A stretch of DNA of 64,000 bases from Hyphococcus sp. (GTDB lineage Bacteria > Pseudomonadota > Alphaproteobacteria > Caulobacterales > Parvularculaceae). The stretch is taken from positions 186,001 to 250,000 of the forward strand of contig JANQRY010000010.1 of NCBI GenBank assembly GCA_028284345.1. Direction: 5' to 3'. Shown one piece after another: positions 36,646 through 44,960 of this stretch. The notes beneath the pieces were generated by a model, which worked only from the letters and a program-made list of their open reading frames with translations, was not told the origin of the DNA and did no database searches. Position numbers and translations under genes: made by a program. Positions within the stretch are counted from its first letter, which is position 1. The number at the start of each line of letters is the position of its first letter.

Positions 36646-37293
36646 ATGCGCGGCATGCACTCAATTCACAACCATATGGATTCGGTGGCTACTACGCCAG
36701 CAGCGGAATTGCTTCAATTGTTGGAATCGCAAGGTCGTCTTTTTGAATCTGATCGTCGTCATGTTGAAACGTTAGCGACGGAAACCAATACGCCGCTTGA
36801 TCTTGCCTTGTGTAATCTTGGACTGATCTCTGAAAACGAGCTTGCCAAACTATACACGGTACAGTTTCGTTTTCCTCGGTTTCAGCGCGGTGAAGACCGA
36901 TCGCAAGGCACGAACGTTGATGATGCCTTAAACGAGACCTTTCTGCGCCGTCATCGGATCTGTCCTGTGATCCAGAAAGGTCAATCGCCGCCAGTCGTCG
37001 CTATAGTCAACCCGCTTGATCGGACGGCGGTCGACGGCGCAACATTTGCGCTCGGGCCGGACGTTCAGTTTAAAATAGCGACCGCAACCGAAATAGAGCA
37101 GCTGTTTGCTAAGCATTCCACGGTTTCAAATGAAAATGCGAACGAAGCTTCTGTACTCGATATCGACGGCGACGCAGCCAAGCTAAAAGACCTGGCGAGC
37201 GCTGAACCAGCGATCCGCCTGCTAAATCGGCTGATTAAGAACGCCGGCCAGGCCCGCGCTCAAGCAACACTGATACGCACACCACGCGCGTGA
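36646..37293 (+). pseudogene. Truncated gspE copy (N-terminal domain only)
   Basis: 215 codons equivalent to residues about 10-195 of the full GspE at 38248. LDLALCNLGLISENELAKLY parallels LDEALCNLGIISEEALAEFF, and SAEPAIRLLNRLIKNAGQ is identical in both. After NAGQ the reading leaves homology (ARAQATLIRTPRA, stop) exactly where the full protein continues RRASDIHFEP. Silent differences are many, so the duplication is old. The N-terminal half is still open and could make a stand-alone MshEN-like domain lacking the ATPase; I call it a broken copy because the catalytic part is missing. No good ribosome site was seen. Confidence 0.75.
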
Positions 37294-37368
37294 AGCGCAT
37301 AAGCCTGTGCAGGCAAAACTGGCTGCCTCATCGAGGTTTCTTCATCGTTTCTTAGCAAAATAGCGAGG

Positions 37369-37770
37369 CTAGTCGTGTCGTATGTAATTGACTACGCATT
37401 CGCCAACGGCGATGGCGGCTGTGGTGTTGCCAGCAGACGGAATTAAACCGATGGCGGTTACAACTTTGTTCTGCGCTTTCAATGTCAATGCAAGTGCGTA
37501 AACTGCTTCTCCGGCAGGGTCATCGAGATCAATCGTAACGCGATCTCCTCCCGCTGCTGTGCAATTGGTGAGAGCGCTTTCGTCACCGGAAGTAAACAAC
37601 CAGACCTTACCTTTTGCTATCGCATACATTTTCTCGATTGTGACGTCTGGGCAATGAGTTGTCCCGCACGCAAACGCCTGCGATGGCAGTATTGAAAGAG
37701 CGCTGAGCAATAATACCAAACGACTTCTATATTTCTTTTTGGCGCTATGGCTGTTTTGAAAAACACCCAT
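37369..37770 (-). CDS. Third B-like secreted protein
   Basis: 133 residues, start supported by AAAGGAT about 8 nt upstream. Signal peptide about 1-34 (LLLSALSILPSQAFA). The mature part starts CGTTHCPD and continues KVWLFTSGDESALTNCT, then ALTLKAQNKVVTAIGL and GECVVNYIRHD. The spacing of an early Cys, a hydrophobic helix-like ALxxxxxxK segment, a late Cys and a terminal HD parallels the B-type proteins at 34.4 and 35.4 kb, especially copy 2, which also ends in HD. It carries an extra N-terminal Cys pair. Placed between the truncated and the full gspE. Confidence 0.72.
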   Translation of the reverse strand: MGVFQNSHSAKKKYRSRLVLLLSALSILPSQAFACGTTHCPDVTIEKMYAIAKGKVWLFTSGDESALTNCTAAGGDRVTIDLDDPAGEAVYALALTLKAQNKVVTAIGLIPSAGNTTAAIAVGECVVNYIRHD

Positions 37771-38247
37771 TAACTTTATCCTTTCATTCTCTGAATCTCA
37801 ATCACAGGAATACTGTTCTCGTTACATGCGAATGAATCGCTATACGCGTTAGTTTTCCGTAAAATTCATTTGCATCTCGCACGGGCAATTAACAACCATC
37901 GCCAATTCGCAAATGGCAATAACGGCGCGTCAAGGGCATAAATACCAACGTTACGCGGTGTGCGCTGCCGGTCACTTGCTGAACGCGAATTTAGATTGTA
38001 GCCTGAACTTTCCGACTTGAACTCAATACTTGAGTGCGTTCACAATGACAGACGAGAAGATTTTGTCAATCAATGAAACCATAATTTTCTATAGATATTC
38101 TGGAAGACCTTTGCATTTTGCTTGATCACATGTGTACTGATCTTTTGAAAGTATCCCTCGTGCGCCACTATTGCCCCGATATTATTTTGCAGGCTCTCGC
38201 CTCCTCGCGCGCCAACGACTTGGACGCCAGAATACTGTGGCGTTTAC
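37771..38247. other. AT-rich region upstream of the type II secretion operon
   Basis: 477 bp without a supported gene, between the divergently read B-like gene and gspE. It should hold the promoter of the gspE-D operon. No dyad or recognisable operator was found. Confidence 0.4.
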
Positions 38248-39876
38248 ATGAATGAAGAAGTCATGGCGCCTGTTGAAAAAAATATTCCCTCGCACATACT
38301 CGATCAACTGATCGGGCAAAACTTGCTGACCGAAAACGACCGCAGCCGCATCAAAGACCTGTTGGCGAACGTTGATTCGAACCTTGACGAAGCGCTTTGC
38401 AATTTGGGGATCATTTCAGAGGAGGCGTTAGCGGAATTTTTCGCGAGTGAATGGCGCCTTCCCCGCTTAGATACGCGCACAGCCTTAAAGAAAGGGGTTC
38501 CTTTAGAAGGCTCCAACGAGGCATACTTGCGCGCGCATCGCCTGTTTCCTTTTGAGGATCACCAATCAGCGCTTCATGTGGCAACTGCCAACCCGCTCAA
38601 TCAGCTCGGCTTGCGCGGTCTCGAATTCGCTTTTGGCGAGGCAGTAAAACCAGTCATCGCAACAGCTTCCGAGATCGAGGCGCTATTTGCAGAGCATTTT
38701 GCGCCGGAAGACACGCGATCTTCTAACGCCGGCGAATTAGATTTTGGCGATGACGCCGCCAAGCTCAAGGAGCTGGCAAGCGCCGAACCGGCGATTCGCC
38801 TGTTAAACCGGCTGATAAAAAACGCCGGACAGCGCCGGGCATCCGATATTCATTTTGAACCCGCCGAACGTGTTCTCGATATCCGCTTCCGCATTGACGG
38901 CGTGCTTTCGAAACAGGAATCCTTATCGAAAACGGACGGACTTGCTCTTCTTTCACGGCTTAAAATTCTGAGCAATCTCGATATCGCCGAGCGTCGTCGT
39001 CCCCAGGATGGCCGCTTTACATTCACCGTCGGCGGCAAGCCCATTGATCTTCGGGTTTCGACATCGCCAACGATATTTGGCGAGAGCGCGGTCGTTCGAT
39101 TGCTGGAAACAACCGCGCGTACGCTGACTTTACATGATCTGGGCTTCAGTCAGCACCAGTCAGCGGCGCTTCATGATCTCGCGGGAAGGCCCAACGGTAT
39201 AATTATGGTGACGGGCCCCACGGGCAGCGGGAAAACAACGACGCTTTACGCCCTGCTCGAATCCTTGCGGGCCCAAGAGCGGAAAATCCTCACCGTCGAA
39301 GACCCCGTGGAGTACAAGATCGCCGGTGTTTCCCAAACCCAGGTGAACCCAGCGATAGACCTCACCTTCGCGAGCGCCATGCGATCGTTTCTGCGCCATG
39401 ACCCAGACGTTATCCTCGTCGGCGAGATGCGCGACCTTGAAACCGCACGGACCGCCGTTCAGGCGGCGCTGACAGGACACCTCGTTCTGTCGACGCTTCA
39501 TACGAACGACGCCCCTTCCGCCATTACCCGACTTCTCGATATGGGCGTCGATGATTATCTGGTCGCCTCGACGCTTAATGGCATTCTCGCCCAACGGCTC
39601 GTGAGGGTTGTTTGCACTAACTGTCGAGGCGACACCGCGAGAAAGGCGGAATGCGATGCTTGCGGCGGCGCAGGTTATCGCGGCCGAACAGTGATCAGCG
39701 AATTGCTGATTGTCGATGACCGTATCAAGGCGCTCATTCGTAAAGGCGTGACCGCGGCCGAAATAAAAGCTGCAGCGGAGGCAAGCGGCTTCGCCCCGTT
39801 GACGGCGGATGGCGCGAGTAAAGAAGCCGCCGGCGTCACTGACCGATCCGAACTTCAAAGGGTGATCGGCGCATGA
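38248..39876 (+). CDS. gspE: Type II secretion ATPase GspE (XpsE)
   Basis: 542-residue cytoplasmic hexameric ATPase that powers pseudopilus assembly. An N-terminal GspE/MshEN domain (about 15-155) binds the GspL-type protein. The CTE core has Walker A GPTGSGKT at 323-330, the Asp box ILTVEDPVEY, Walker B DVILVGEMRD (387-396) and the His box TGHLVLSTLHTND. A zinc knuckle uses C456, C459, C469 and C472. Start at ATG 38248, with ATG 38263 an alternative; no clear ribosome site. First gene of an operon in the order E-F-G-H-I-J-L-M-C/N-D. gspF overlaps by 4 nt. Confidence 0.95.
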   Translation: MNEEVMAPVEKNIPSHILDQLIGQNLLTENDRSRIKDLLANVDSNLDEALCNLGIISEEALAEFFASEWRLPRLDTRTALKKGVPLEGSNEAYLRAHRLFPFEDHQSALHVATANPLNQLGLRGLEFAFGEAVKPVIATASEIEALFAEHFAPEDTRSSNAGELDFGDDAAKLKELASAEPAIRLLNRLIKNAGQRRASDIHFEPAERVLDIRFRIDGVLSKQESLSKTDGLALLSRLKILSNLDIAERRRPQDGRFTFTVGGKPIDLRVSTSPTIFGESAVVRLLETTARTLTLHDLGFSQHQSAALHDLAGRPNGIIMVTGPTGSGKTTTLYALLESLRAQERKILTVEDPVEYKIAGVSQTQVNPAIDLTFASAMRSFLRHDPDVILVGEMRDLETARTAVQAALTGHLVLSTLHTNDAPSAITRLLDMGVDDYLVASTLNGILAQRLVRVVCTNCRGDTARKAECDACGGAGYRGRTVISELLIVDDRIKALIRKGVTAAEIKAAAEASGFAPLTADGASKEAAGVTDRSELQRVIGA

Positions 39877-41093
39877 GCGACGTGTTGAGGTCCTGGCGAT
39901 ATAGCGCCGAAAACGCCAGCGGCGACGTGATCTCAGGACAGCTTGACGCAAAAGACGATGCAAGCGTCGTTGCACAGCTGCGGTCGCGAAAGCTCATTCC
40001 GATTTCGATCGAACCACAGCGGCGCGCGAGACTCTCTTGGTTTTCCATAGGCGGCAAAAAGAGCTCGCTTTCACTTGTAGATCTTGTCGCCGTCCTGAAA
40101 CGCATGAGCGAGCTGCTGAACGCCGGCCTGCCGCTGCCGCGGGTGCTGAGCCTTTGCCTGCGCCATGCGCAGAACTCCAATGAGATCAAACTGTTCAACC
40201 ACCTGGACCAGGAGATACGCGCCGGGCGTTCGCTGTCTGATGCGCTCTCGACTTCAGAAACCAAAACGCCGCCCCTGGTTTCTGCAATCATCCGGGCCGG
40301 CGAAAATCTCGGCGCGTTGCCGAGGCAACTTGAAAAGCTCTGCACCCATTATAGCGAGCGCTTACGCTTGCGCCGTGAAATCATAAACCAGCTGGTTTAC
40401 CCGGCGGCGCTTGGCGTCCTGATTGTTTTGACCCTCGTATTTTTAAGCTTTTTCGTGCTGCCGCAATTCGAGGTGATATTCGCAGACGCGGGCGCGCCGC
40501 CGCCCTGGGAGACCCGCGCCGCCCTTGCCGGGGGAGCATTCGTTAGAAATTACATTTTGTATGCGCCGGGCGCCGCCCTAGCCGTCATATTCCTTTGGCG
40601 GGCGTTAAAGGAACGTCTTTCGCCGATCATAGACAAAACCGCTTTGGAGGCGCCTCTAATTGGCCCCATTCGCCGGGATGCGGAGATCGGACGCTATACG
40701 AGGACCCTCTCAACGCTTCTCGGCGGCGGCATGTCGCTTTCGGACGCCATGCCCCTAGCCGCAGAAACCGTCGAAAGCGCACAACTGAAATCAGCGCTGT
40801 TAAAGATTGAGGACGCGGTGCGCGCCGGCGGTGCGTTATCAGGCTCGATAGCGAAGTTTGCGAACCCGTCCCCGGAAATCACCAGTTTTATCGAAGTCGG
40901 CGAGGAATCCGGAGAACTCGCCGCCATGGCCGGGGAAGCGGCTCGTTTCGCAGAGGAACGCACGCAGCGCGCAATCAAAAAAACGATGGCGTTGCTTGGC
41001 CCCGTCTTGACCGCCATAATGGGGCTCCTCACGGCTGGCGTCATTGCGGCCGTCATGTCCGGCGTTCTCAGTCTCAACGATGCGGTGCTGTGA
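39873..41093 (+). CDS. gspF: Type II secretion inner-membrane platform protein GspF
   Basis: 406 residues with two T2SSF domains, each ending in TM helices (about 170-195, 215-240 and 375-398). Conserved blocks are DLVAVLKRMSELLNAGLPL with LEKLCTHYSERLRLRREI in the first half and YTRTLSTLLGGGMSLSDAM with FIEVGEESGELAAM in the second. It anchors the ATPase GspE beneath the pseudopilus. ATGA overlap with gspE and 3 nt before gspG. Confidence 0.95.
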   Translation: MSDVLRSWRYSAENASGDVISGQLDAKDDASVVAQLRSRKLIPISIEPQRRARLSWFSIGGKKSSLSLVDLVAVLKRMSELLNAGLPLPRVLSLCLRHAQNSNEIKLFNHLDQEIRAGRSLSDALSTSETKTPPLVSAIIRAGENLGALPRQLEKLCTHYSERLRLRREIINQLVYPAALGVLIVLTLVFLSFFVLPQFEVIFADAGAPPPWETRAALAGGAFVRNYILYAPGAALAVIFLWRALKERLSPIIDKTALEAPLIGPIRRDAEIGRYTRTLSTLLGGGMSLSDAMPLAAETVESAQLKSALLKIEDAVRAGGALSGSIAKFANPSPEITSFIEVGEESGELAAMAGEAARFAEERTQRAIKKTMALLGPVLTAIMGLLTAGVIAAVMSGVLSLNDAVL

Positions 41094-41096
41094 CCT

Positions 41097-41534
41097 ATGA
41101 AAATCCAAGCGAAAACTCTTCATCAGCGGCGCCAGCAAGGTCTGACGCTGTTTGAACTCCTGATCGTCCTCGCCATCCTCGCCTTCATTGCAACCCTCGT
41201 TGCGCCCCGCGTTGTCGGTTATCTTGGCCGCGCCAAATCCGACATTGCGCGCACGCAAGCGGCGAACCTCGCCTCGTCGCTCGAGCTTTATTTCCTGGAT
41301 TTCGGGCGATATCCAACACCGGATGAAGGTCTTGCGGCGCTTGTCGCGGCGCCGGAGAACGCCGAGACGTGGCTCGGACCCTATTTGAAAGACGAAAGCG
41401 GGCTCACCGATCCCTGGGGACGCGCGTATCTATATTCAGTAGCGGAGACCGGCGACGCTTTTGAAGTCTATACGCTCGGCCGCAACGGTGAAGAAGGCGG
41501 CGACGGAGAAGATGCCGATATCCGCAAAAAATAG
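41097..41534 (+). CDS. gspG: Major pseudopilin GspG
   Basis: 145 residues. The prepilin leader ends RRQQG with cleavage before LTLFELLIVLAIL, leaving Glu5 of the mature pilin. The C-terminal domain contains YPTPDEGLAALV and LKDESGLTDPWGRAY, typical of GspG including the calcium-loop region. It polymerises into the pseudopilus. The prepilin peptidase needed (GspO/PilD) is not in the window. gspH starts within its last codons. Confidence 0.95.
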   Translation: MKIQAKTLHQRRQQGLTLFELLIVLAILAFIATLVAPRVVGYLGRAKSDIARTQAANLASSLELYFLDFGRYPTPDEGLAALVAAPENAETWLGPYLKDESGLTDPWGRAYLYSVAETGDAFEVYTLGRNGEEGGDGEDADIRKK

Positions 41535-41943
41535 TAGCCGGCAACACGGGGTGACGCTTGTTGAACTCCTGATCGCCCTTGCGCTCATGGCGTTCTCGGT
41601 GGGCCTTGCAGGCATCGCTTATAATAACGCGTCGCCGAGATTCGCTCTGAAAAGCGCATCCACTCAGCTGGTTTCTGATCTCAAAGCCGCTCGCCTTCAC
41701 GCAAAACAGACGGGCGACGCGGTCGCTGTTACGCCTAGGGCAAATGGATATGACGTCGCCGTCCTCAATATTGAGCGTCATTTTCATAAAGCCGTGAAAG
41801 CCCATTGGACCTTCGATAGCGAAGTATTGGTGTTTTCACGTACATTCACTCATTTGGGCGGTGAGGTTCAGTTGAGTGTCGGCGCTCGACAGGCCACAAT
41901 TCGCGTCCATCCAATCACGGGAATGATTGAACGCCTTGAGTAG
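41512..41943 (+). CDS. gspH: Minor pseudopilin GspH
   Basis: 143 residues from ATG 41512, which lies inside the end of gspG (overlap 23 nt, GGAG close upstream). Leader SSRQHG, then VTLVELLIALALMAF with Glu5. The C-terminal beta-domain (ALKSASTQLVSDLKAARLHA) matches GspH. It joins the initiating tip complex. Confidence 0.88.
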   Translation: MPISAKNSSRQHGVTLVELLIALALMAFSVGLAGIAYNNASPRFALKSASTQLVSDLKAARLHAKQTGDAVAVTPRANGYDVAVLNIERHFHKAVKAHWTFDSEVLVFSRTFTHLGGEVQLSVGARQATIRVHPITGMIERLE

Positions 41944-41953
41944 AAATACCCAT

Positions 41954-42307
41954 ATGCGCTGTCAGCGCGGTTATGCGCTGGCGGAAGTTCTGGTCGCCGC
42001 GGCCATCGCCGCCGGGGTCTTCGCCGCTGCATCGACGGCGATTTCAACATCAATTCGTCTGTCATCGCGAACATCGGACATGGCGATGATGCTCCAGGAA
42101 GCTGAAGCCATCGCGGCGCGCCTCAAGGGCGGCATGAGCAAACCCGAAAGTCTGGAAGGGTATGAAGACTGGACAATCGAGTATGAGCCCGTTGAACTCG
42201 GCGCAAACCGTCCCGGCGCCATGAATCTTCAGCGCGCCGTTGTTCAATATCAAAAAGACGGACGCAACTACGCCTTTGACGTACTTGTTCAGGATGGTTC
42301 CCGATGA
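41954..42307 (+). CDS. gspI: Minor pseudopilin GspI
   Basis: About 117 residues. The cleavable leader MRCQRG is unusually short, then YALAEVLVAAAIAAG with Glu5. In-frame TTG codons at 41927 and 41936 give a longer leader and are alternative starts; no strong ribosome site decides. The rest (WTIEYEPVELG ... LQRAVVQY) is the GspI domain. gspJ overlaps by 4 nt. Confidence 0.82.
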   Translation: MRCQRGYALAEVLVAAAIAAGVFAAASTAISTSIRLSSRTSDMAMMLQEAEAIAARLKGGMSKPESLEGYEDWTIEYEPVELGANRPGAMNLQRAVVQYQKDGRNYAFDVLVQDGSR

Positions 42308-42915
42308 CCGCAGCCAGCAAAAATCAACGTGGCTTTTCCCTTACAGAAGCGCTGATTGCGATCGCTGTTCTCGCCGGGCTTGCGAGCGCCCTTGCGCCAG
42401 CAGCGTTCGGCTCTGTTCGCGCATCTACCGAGATTGTCAGTCTCAGCGCCGAACGCGAGGCGGCCCGAGTCGCAGACGAAGCGCTGGAAGGGATCTTCAG
42501 TAATGCAGTCGTCATTGCCTCGGACCCGGCGGCGCTAAGATTTCAGGGCCGATCACATGAAATTTCGCTGATCTCTCTCGCCGGTCCCGACGCTACCCCC
42601 CGAAAGTTTCAATTGAAGATCGACAATGGCGCTCTCAACGCCGAGATTGTCGGATTTGCTGACAGGAATGACGAACCGCAGACAACGACACTCTTACGTC
42701 GCGGCGCTGCTGAATTTTCATTTTACGGCTCGCCAGACGCCGCCGGAGTAGCGTCATGGACATCCGTTTGGAACAATAAAATCCCGCCGCGTCTCGTTCG
42801 GCTGAAAGTCAGTACGCCCAATGGGAGAGGATTACCCTTTCTTGAATATGTCGTGACGCCGAACGGCCCCCTTCACTGCGCTTTTGATCCTGTGAGCCGC
42901 CGATGTCGCAATTAG
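42304..42915 (+). CDS. gspJ: Minor pseudopilin GspJ
   Basis: 203 residues. Leader NQRG, then FSLTEALIAIAVLAG with Glu5. The periplasmic domain includes FSFYGSPD and PRLVRLKVSTPNGR, which fits GspJ. In Xps-type systems gspK normally comes next; here the GspL-type gene starts inside the end of gspJ (ATG 42903), so no gspK exists between them. Confidence 0.85.
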   Translation: MTAASKNQRGFSLTEALIAIAVLAGLASALAPAAFGSVRASTEIVSLSAEREAARVADEALEGIFSNAVVIASDPAALRFQGRSHEISLISLAGPDATPRKFQLKIDNGALNAEIVGFADRNDEPQTTTLLRRGAAEFSFYGSPDAAGVASWTSVWNNKIPPRLVRLKVSTPNGRGLPFLEYVVTPNGPLHCAFDPVSRRCRN

Positions 42916-43919
42916 GTCCCGCGTTTCTTCACCGACCGCTGCCGGTATTTGATTTCCGAACGGTTGGGCGCGCGGTCGCCTGGATTATTGATGGCCTTCG
43001 CTTCTGGATTCCAGCGACGTTTCGCACGACAGGTTGGCAGGCGGAGACCAATCACTATCAGTTCTCACGAGGGGGCGATATTGCGGCTTTAGGGGTAATT
43101 GAACGCTCCTGGGCCGGCGAGCGCCGGCTATACGCCAAAACCGTTGGCGACGAGCTCCTTCCTTCGTCCGTTATCATTGATGACGCCCTTGTCTTTCGAA
43201 CGTCTCTCAACCTGCCGCGAGAGGCGATGCGCGATCTGCGCCGTGCTGTCGAACTTCGGCTCAACGAACTGTCGCCGCTCCCCCCTCAAGAGGTCGCATC
43301 TTCCGTAATCGGCGCCCGACCAGCTGACGGTAATCGAATAAATGTTGATATCGCGATCGTGCGCAAGACAACCCTAGCAAACATCCGTGAACATCAAGCT
43401 CTGCAACCAGTCGCCAAGATTATTGCAGCGAATGAGGGTGGCGAGCCCTTTTCGTTTCTCAACAACCAAGACACTGGCGGCCCGCACCGTCCAAAATGGT
43501 TACTCGCCATTGCTGCGCTTTGGGTTTCGATCCTACTGTTGGGGATCAGCCTGCAGCATCGAAGCGCCATGCATGCGCAGGCCCTAGACACTTATCAGGA
43601 CGATCTACGACAAGCCATTGACGCCGCGCGAGCGGAGAACGAACGTCTGCACAACCTGCAGGTCGCAGCGCCACCGTCGCTCCCAGGTGATTACGCCTTC
43701 GCCGAGATTGTCAGCGCGATCAAGGCGCTGCCGGAGGGAAGCGTTATCGAATACGTCGCCGTTCAAAATCATACCGTCCAGTTACGCGCCCTTGCGCCGG
43801 CAGGACTTGATTGGTCGGATGTCCAATATTCGGCTCACGTGACGCCAAGCGATCGCGACGGCTATGAAGCCGTCACGCTGACAAAAGCGACTACCCCGTC
43901 AGGCGGCGCGGAGAGCTGA
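42903..43919 (+). CDS. gspL: GspL/PilN-like inner-membrane component
   Basis: 338 residues. The cytoplasmic part (about 1-190) is a shortened GspL/PilM-like domain with LPREAMRDLRRAVELRLNEL, the segment that contacts GspE. A TM helix lies at about 199-214 (WLLAIAALWVSILLLGIS), followed by a periplasmic coiled-coil and ferredoxin-like PilN domain (DYAFAEIVSAIKALPEGSVI). It links the ATPase to the periplasmic platform. Overlaps gspJ by 13 nt. Confidence 0.82.
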   Translation: MSQLGPAFLHRPLPVFDFRTVGRAVAWIIDGLRFWIPATFRTTGWQAETNHYQFSRGGDIAALGVIERSWAGERRLYAKTVGDELLPSSVIIDDALVFRTSLNLPREAMRDLRRAVELRLNELSPLPPQEVASSVIGARPADGNRINVDIAIVRKTTLANIREHQALQPVAKIIAANEGGEPFSFLNNQDTGGPHRPKWLLAIAALWVSILLLGISLQHRSAMHAQALDTYQDDLRQAIDAARAENERLHNLQVAAPPSLPGDYAFAEIVSAIKALPEGSVIEYVAVQNHTVQLRALAPAGLDWSDVQYSAHVTPSDRDGYEAVTLTKATTPSGGAES

Positions 43920-43924
43920 GCGCC

Positions 43925-44470
43925 ATGAAACAGTATATTCAGCCCGTCATCTCGCTCGCCATATTGATAATCATGGTTGCTTTGTTTTTCAGCCCTGTCT
44001 TGGTCGCAATGAACGCGATAGGGAAACACAGCGAACAAAATACCGAAGTCGCCTTCATGGTGAATTCGCTCAAAATCCGGTTGGAAGAGGCGCGCGAGGA
44101 AACGCTGCGTATCCGTGACGAATCGGCGACGTTACTCAATATTGATGGCACCGTCGAAGACGGTTCTGAAACCTTAAGCAAATTGTGTTCGGCAATAGAA
44201 AGCGGCTTTCCTGAAGAAGCTGTCGAACCTGAAACACCATGTCGTATTACCGGCTCGTCCCTTGGCGGTGACCATTCAATCATAACTGCGGAAGTTTCCG
44301 CTACCACAGGGGCGGAGGCGTTATTTGCATCTTTGCATGAGCAACCCTTGAGCGATTTAGCGGTCAGTGAATTCCGCGTGATATCTGTAGGCGACAAAGG
44401 CAATCCCGAAAACGCCAAGCTCCGCATTCGATTTCAGCGCATCGCCAAGACTGACGAGGCGGGCTCGTGA
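43925..44470 (+). CDS. gspM: GspM/PilO-like inner-membrane component
   Basis: 181 residues. One N-terminal TM helix (about 9-31, ISLAILIIMVALFFSPVLV) is followed by a coiled-coil (VNSLKIRLEEAREETLRI, about 47-64) and a ferredoxin-like domain with ALFASLHEQPLSDLAVSEF, as in T2SS protein M of the b subtype. It partners GspL. The next gene overlaps by 4 nt (GTGA). Confidence 0.8.
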   Translation: MKQYIQPVISLAILIIMVALFFSPVLVAMNAIGKHSEQNTEVAFMVNSLKIRLEEAREETLRIRDESATLLNIDGTVEDGSETLSKLCSAIESGFPEEAVEPETPCRITGSSLGGDHSIITAEVSATTGAEALFASLHEQPLSDLAVSEFRVISVGDKGNPENAKLRIRFQRIAKTDEAGS

Positions 44471-44904
44471 CCCCGCCAAGACTGATGTTCGCCACGTCTG
44501 CGATATTGCTCGTGGCAGCAGTGGGTATTGGGTTCTGGCCGGTCCGCTATGAAATGCCACCAGCGCCGGTTCAAACGTTGGCACCGATATCCATCGATAT
44601 TTCCGGCGTAGGCGAGCCTTTCGATCGATCGGAGTTGCCAGCGCCGAAGCCAGAAACGCCCGTCACCCAGGCTGCGCCACCGCCGCCCGATCCCGCTTTT
44701 CGCCTCAAACGGTTTCAATATCTCGGTATGGCCGCGTCCGGCGATGCGGCGGCCGGCGTCTTCACGGACGGCGGAACAACGCAAGTCTTGCGCCGCGGCG
44801 ATACACTGGAAGGGTATTCTCTCACGCGAATGGACGAAAACAGCGCCGCGTTCACTACCGAGACCGGGGACTTGGTATTACAAATCACATCGCTCGGGGA
44901 TTAG
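44467..44904 (+). CDS. GspC/XpsN-like component
   Basis: 145 residues, GTG start. TM helix about 7-23, then a Pro-rich periplasmic linker (PAPKPETPVTQAAPPPPDP) and a small homology-region domain (YLGMAASGDAAAGVF, LRRGDTLEGYSLTRM) as in GspC and PilP. In Xanthomonas-type operons this place is taken by xpsN, which substitutes for gspC and binds the secretin. The symbol is left open because N and C naming is confusing. Confidence 0.78.
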   Translation: MTPPRLMFATSAILLVAAVGIGFWPVRYEMPPAPVQTLAPISIDISGVGEPFDRSELPAPKPETPVTQAAPPPPDPAFRLKRFQYLGMAASGDAAAGVFTDGGTTQVLRRGDTLEGYSLTRMDENSAAFTTETGDLVLQITSLGD

Positions 44905-44960
44905 CTCCTGTTGCGTATTTTTTCGTCGACATTCATAATTATCAACTTGGCGCAGACCTT

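Noticed and set aside
36509-36775. An 88-codon ORF with several cysteines
   Set aside because: Overlaps the truncated gspE in another frame; the Cys/His pairs are not spaced as a zinc finger.
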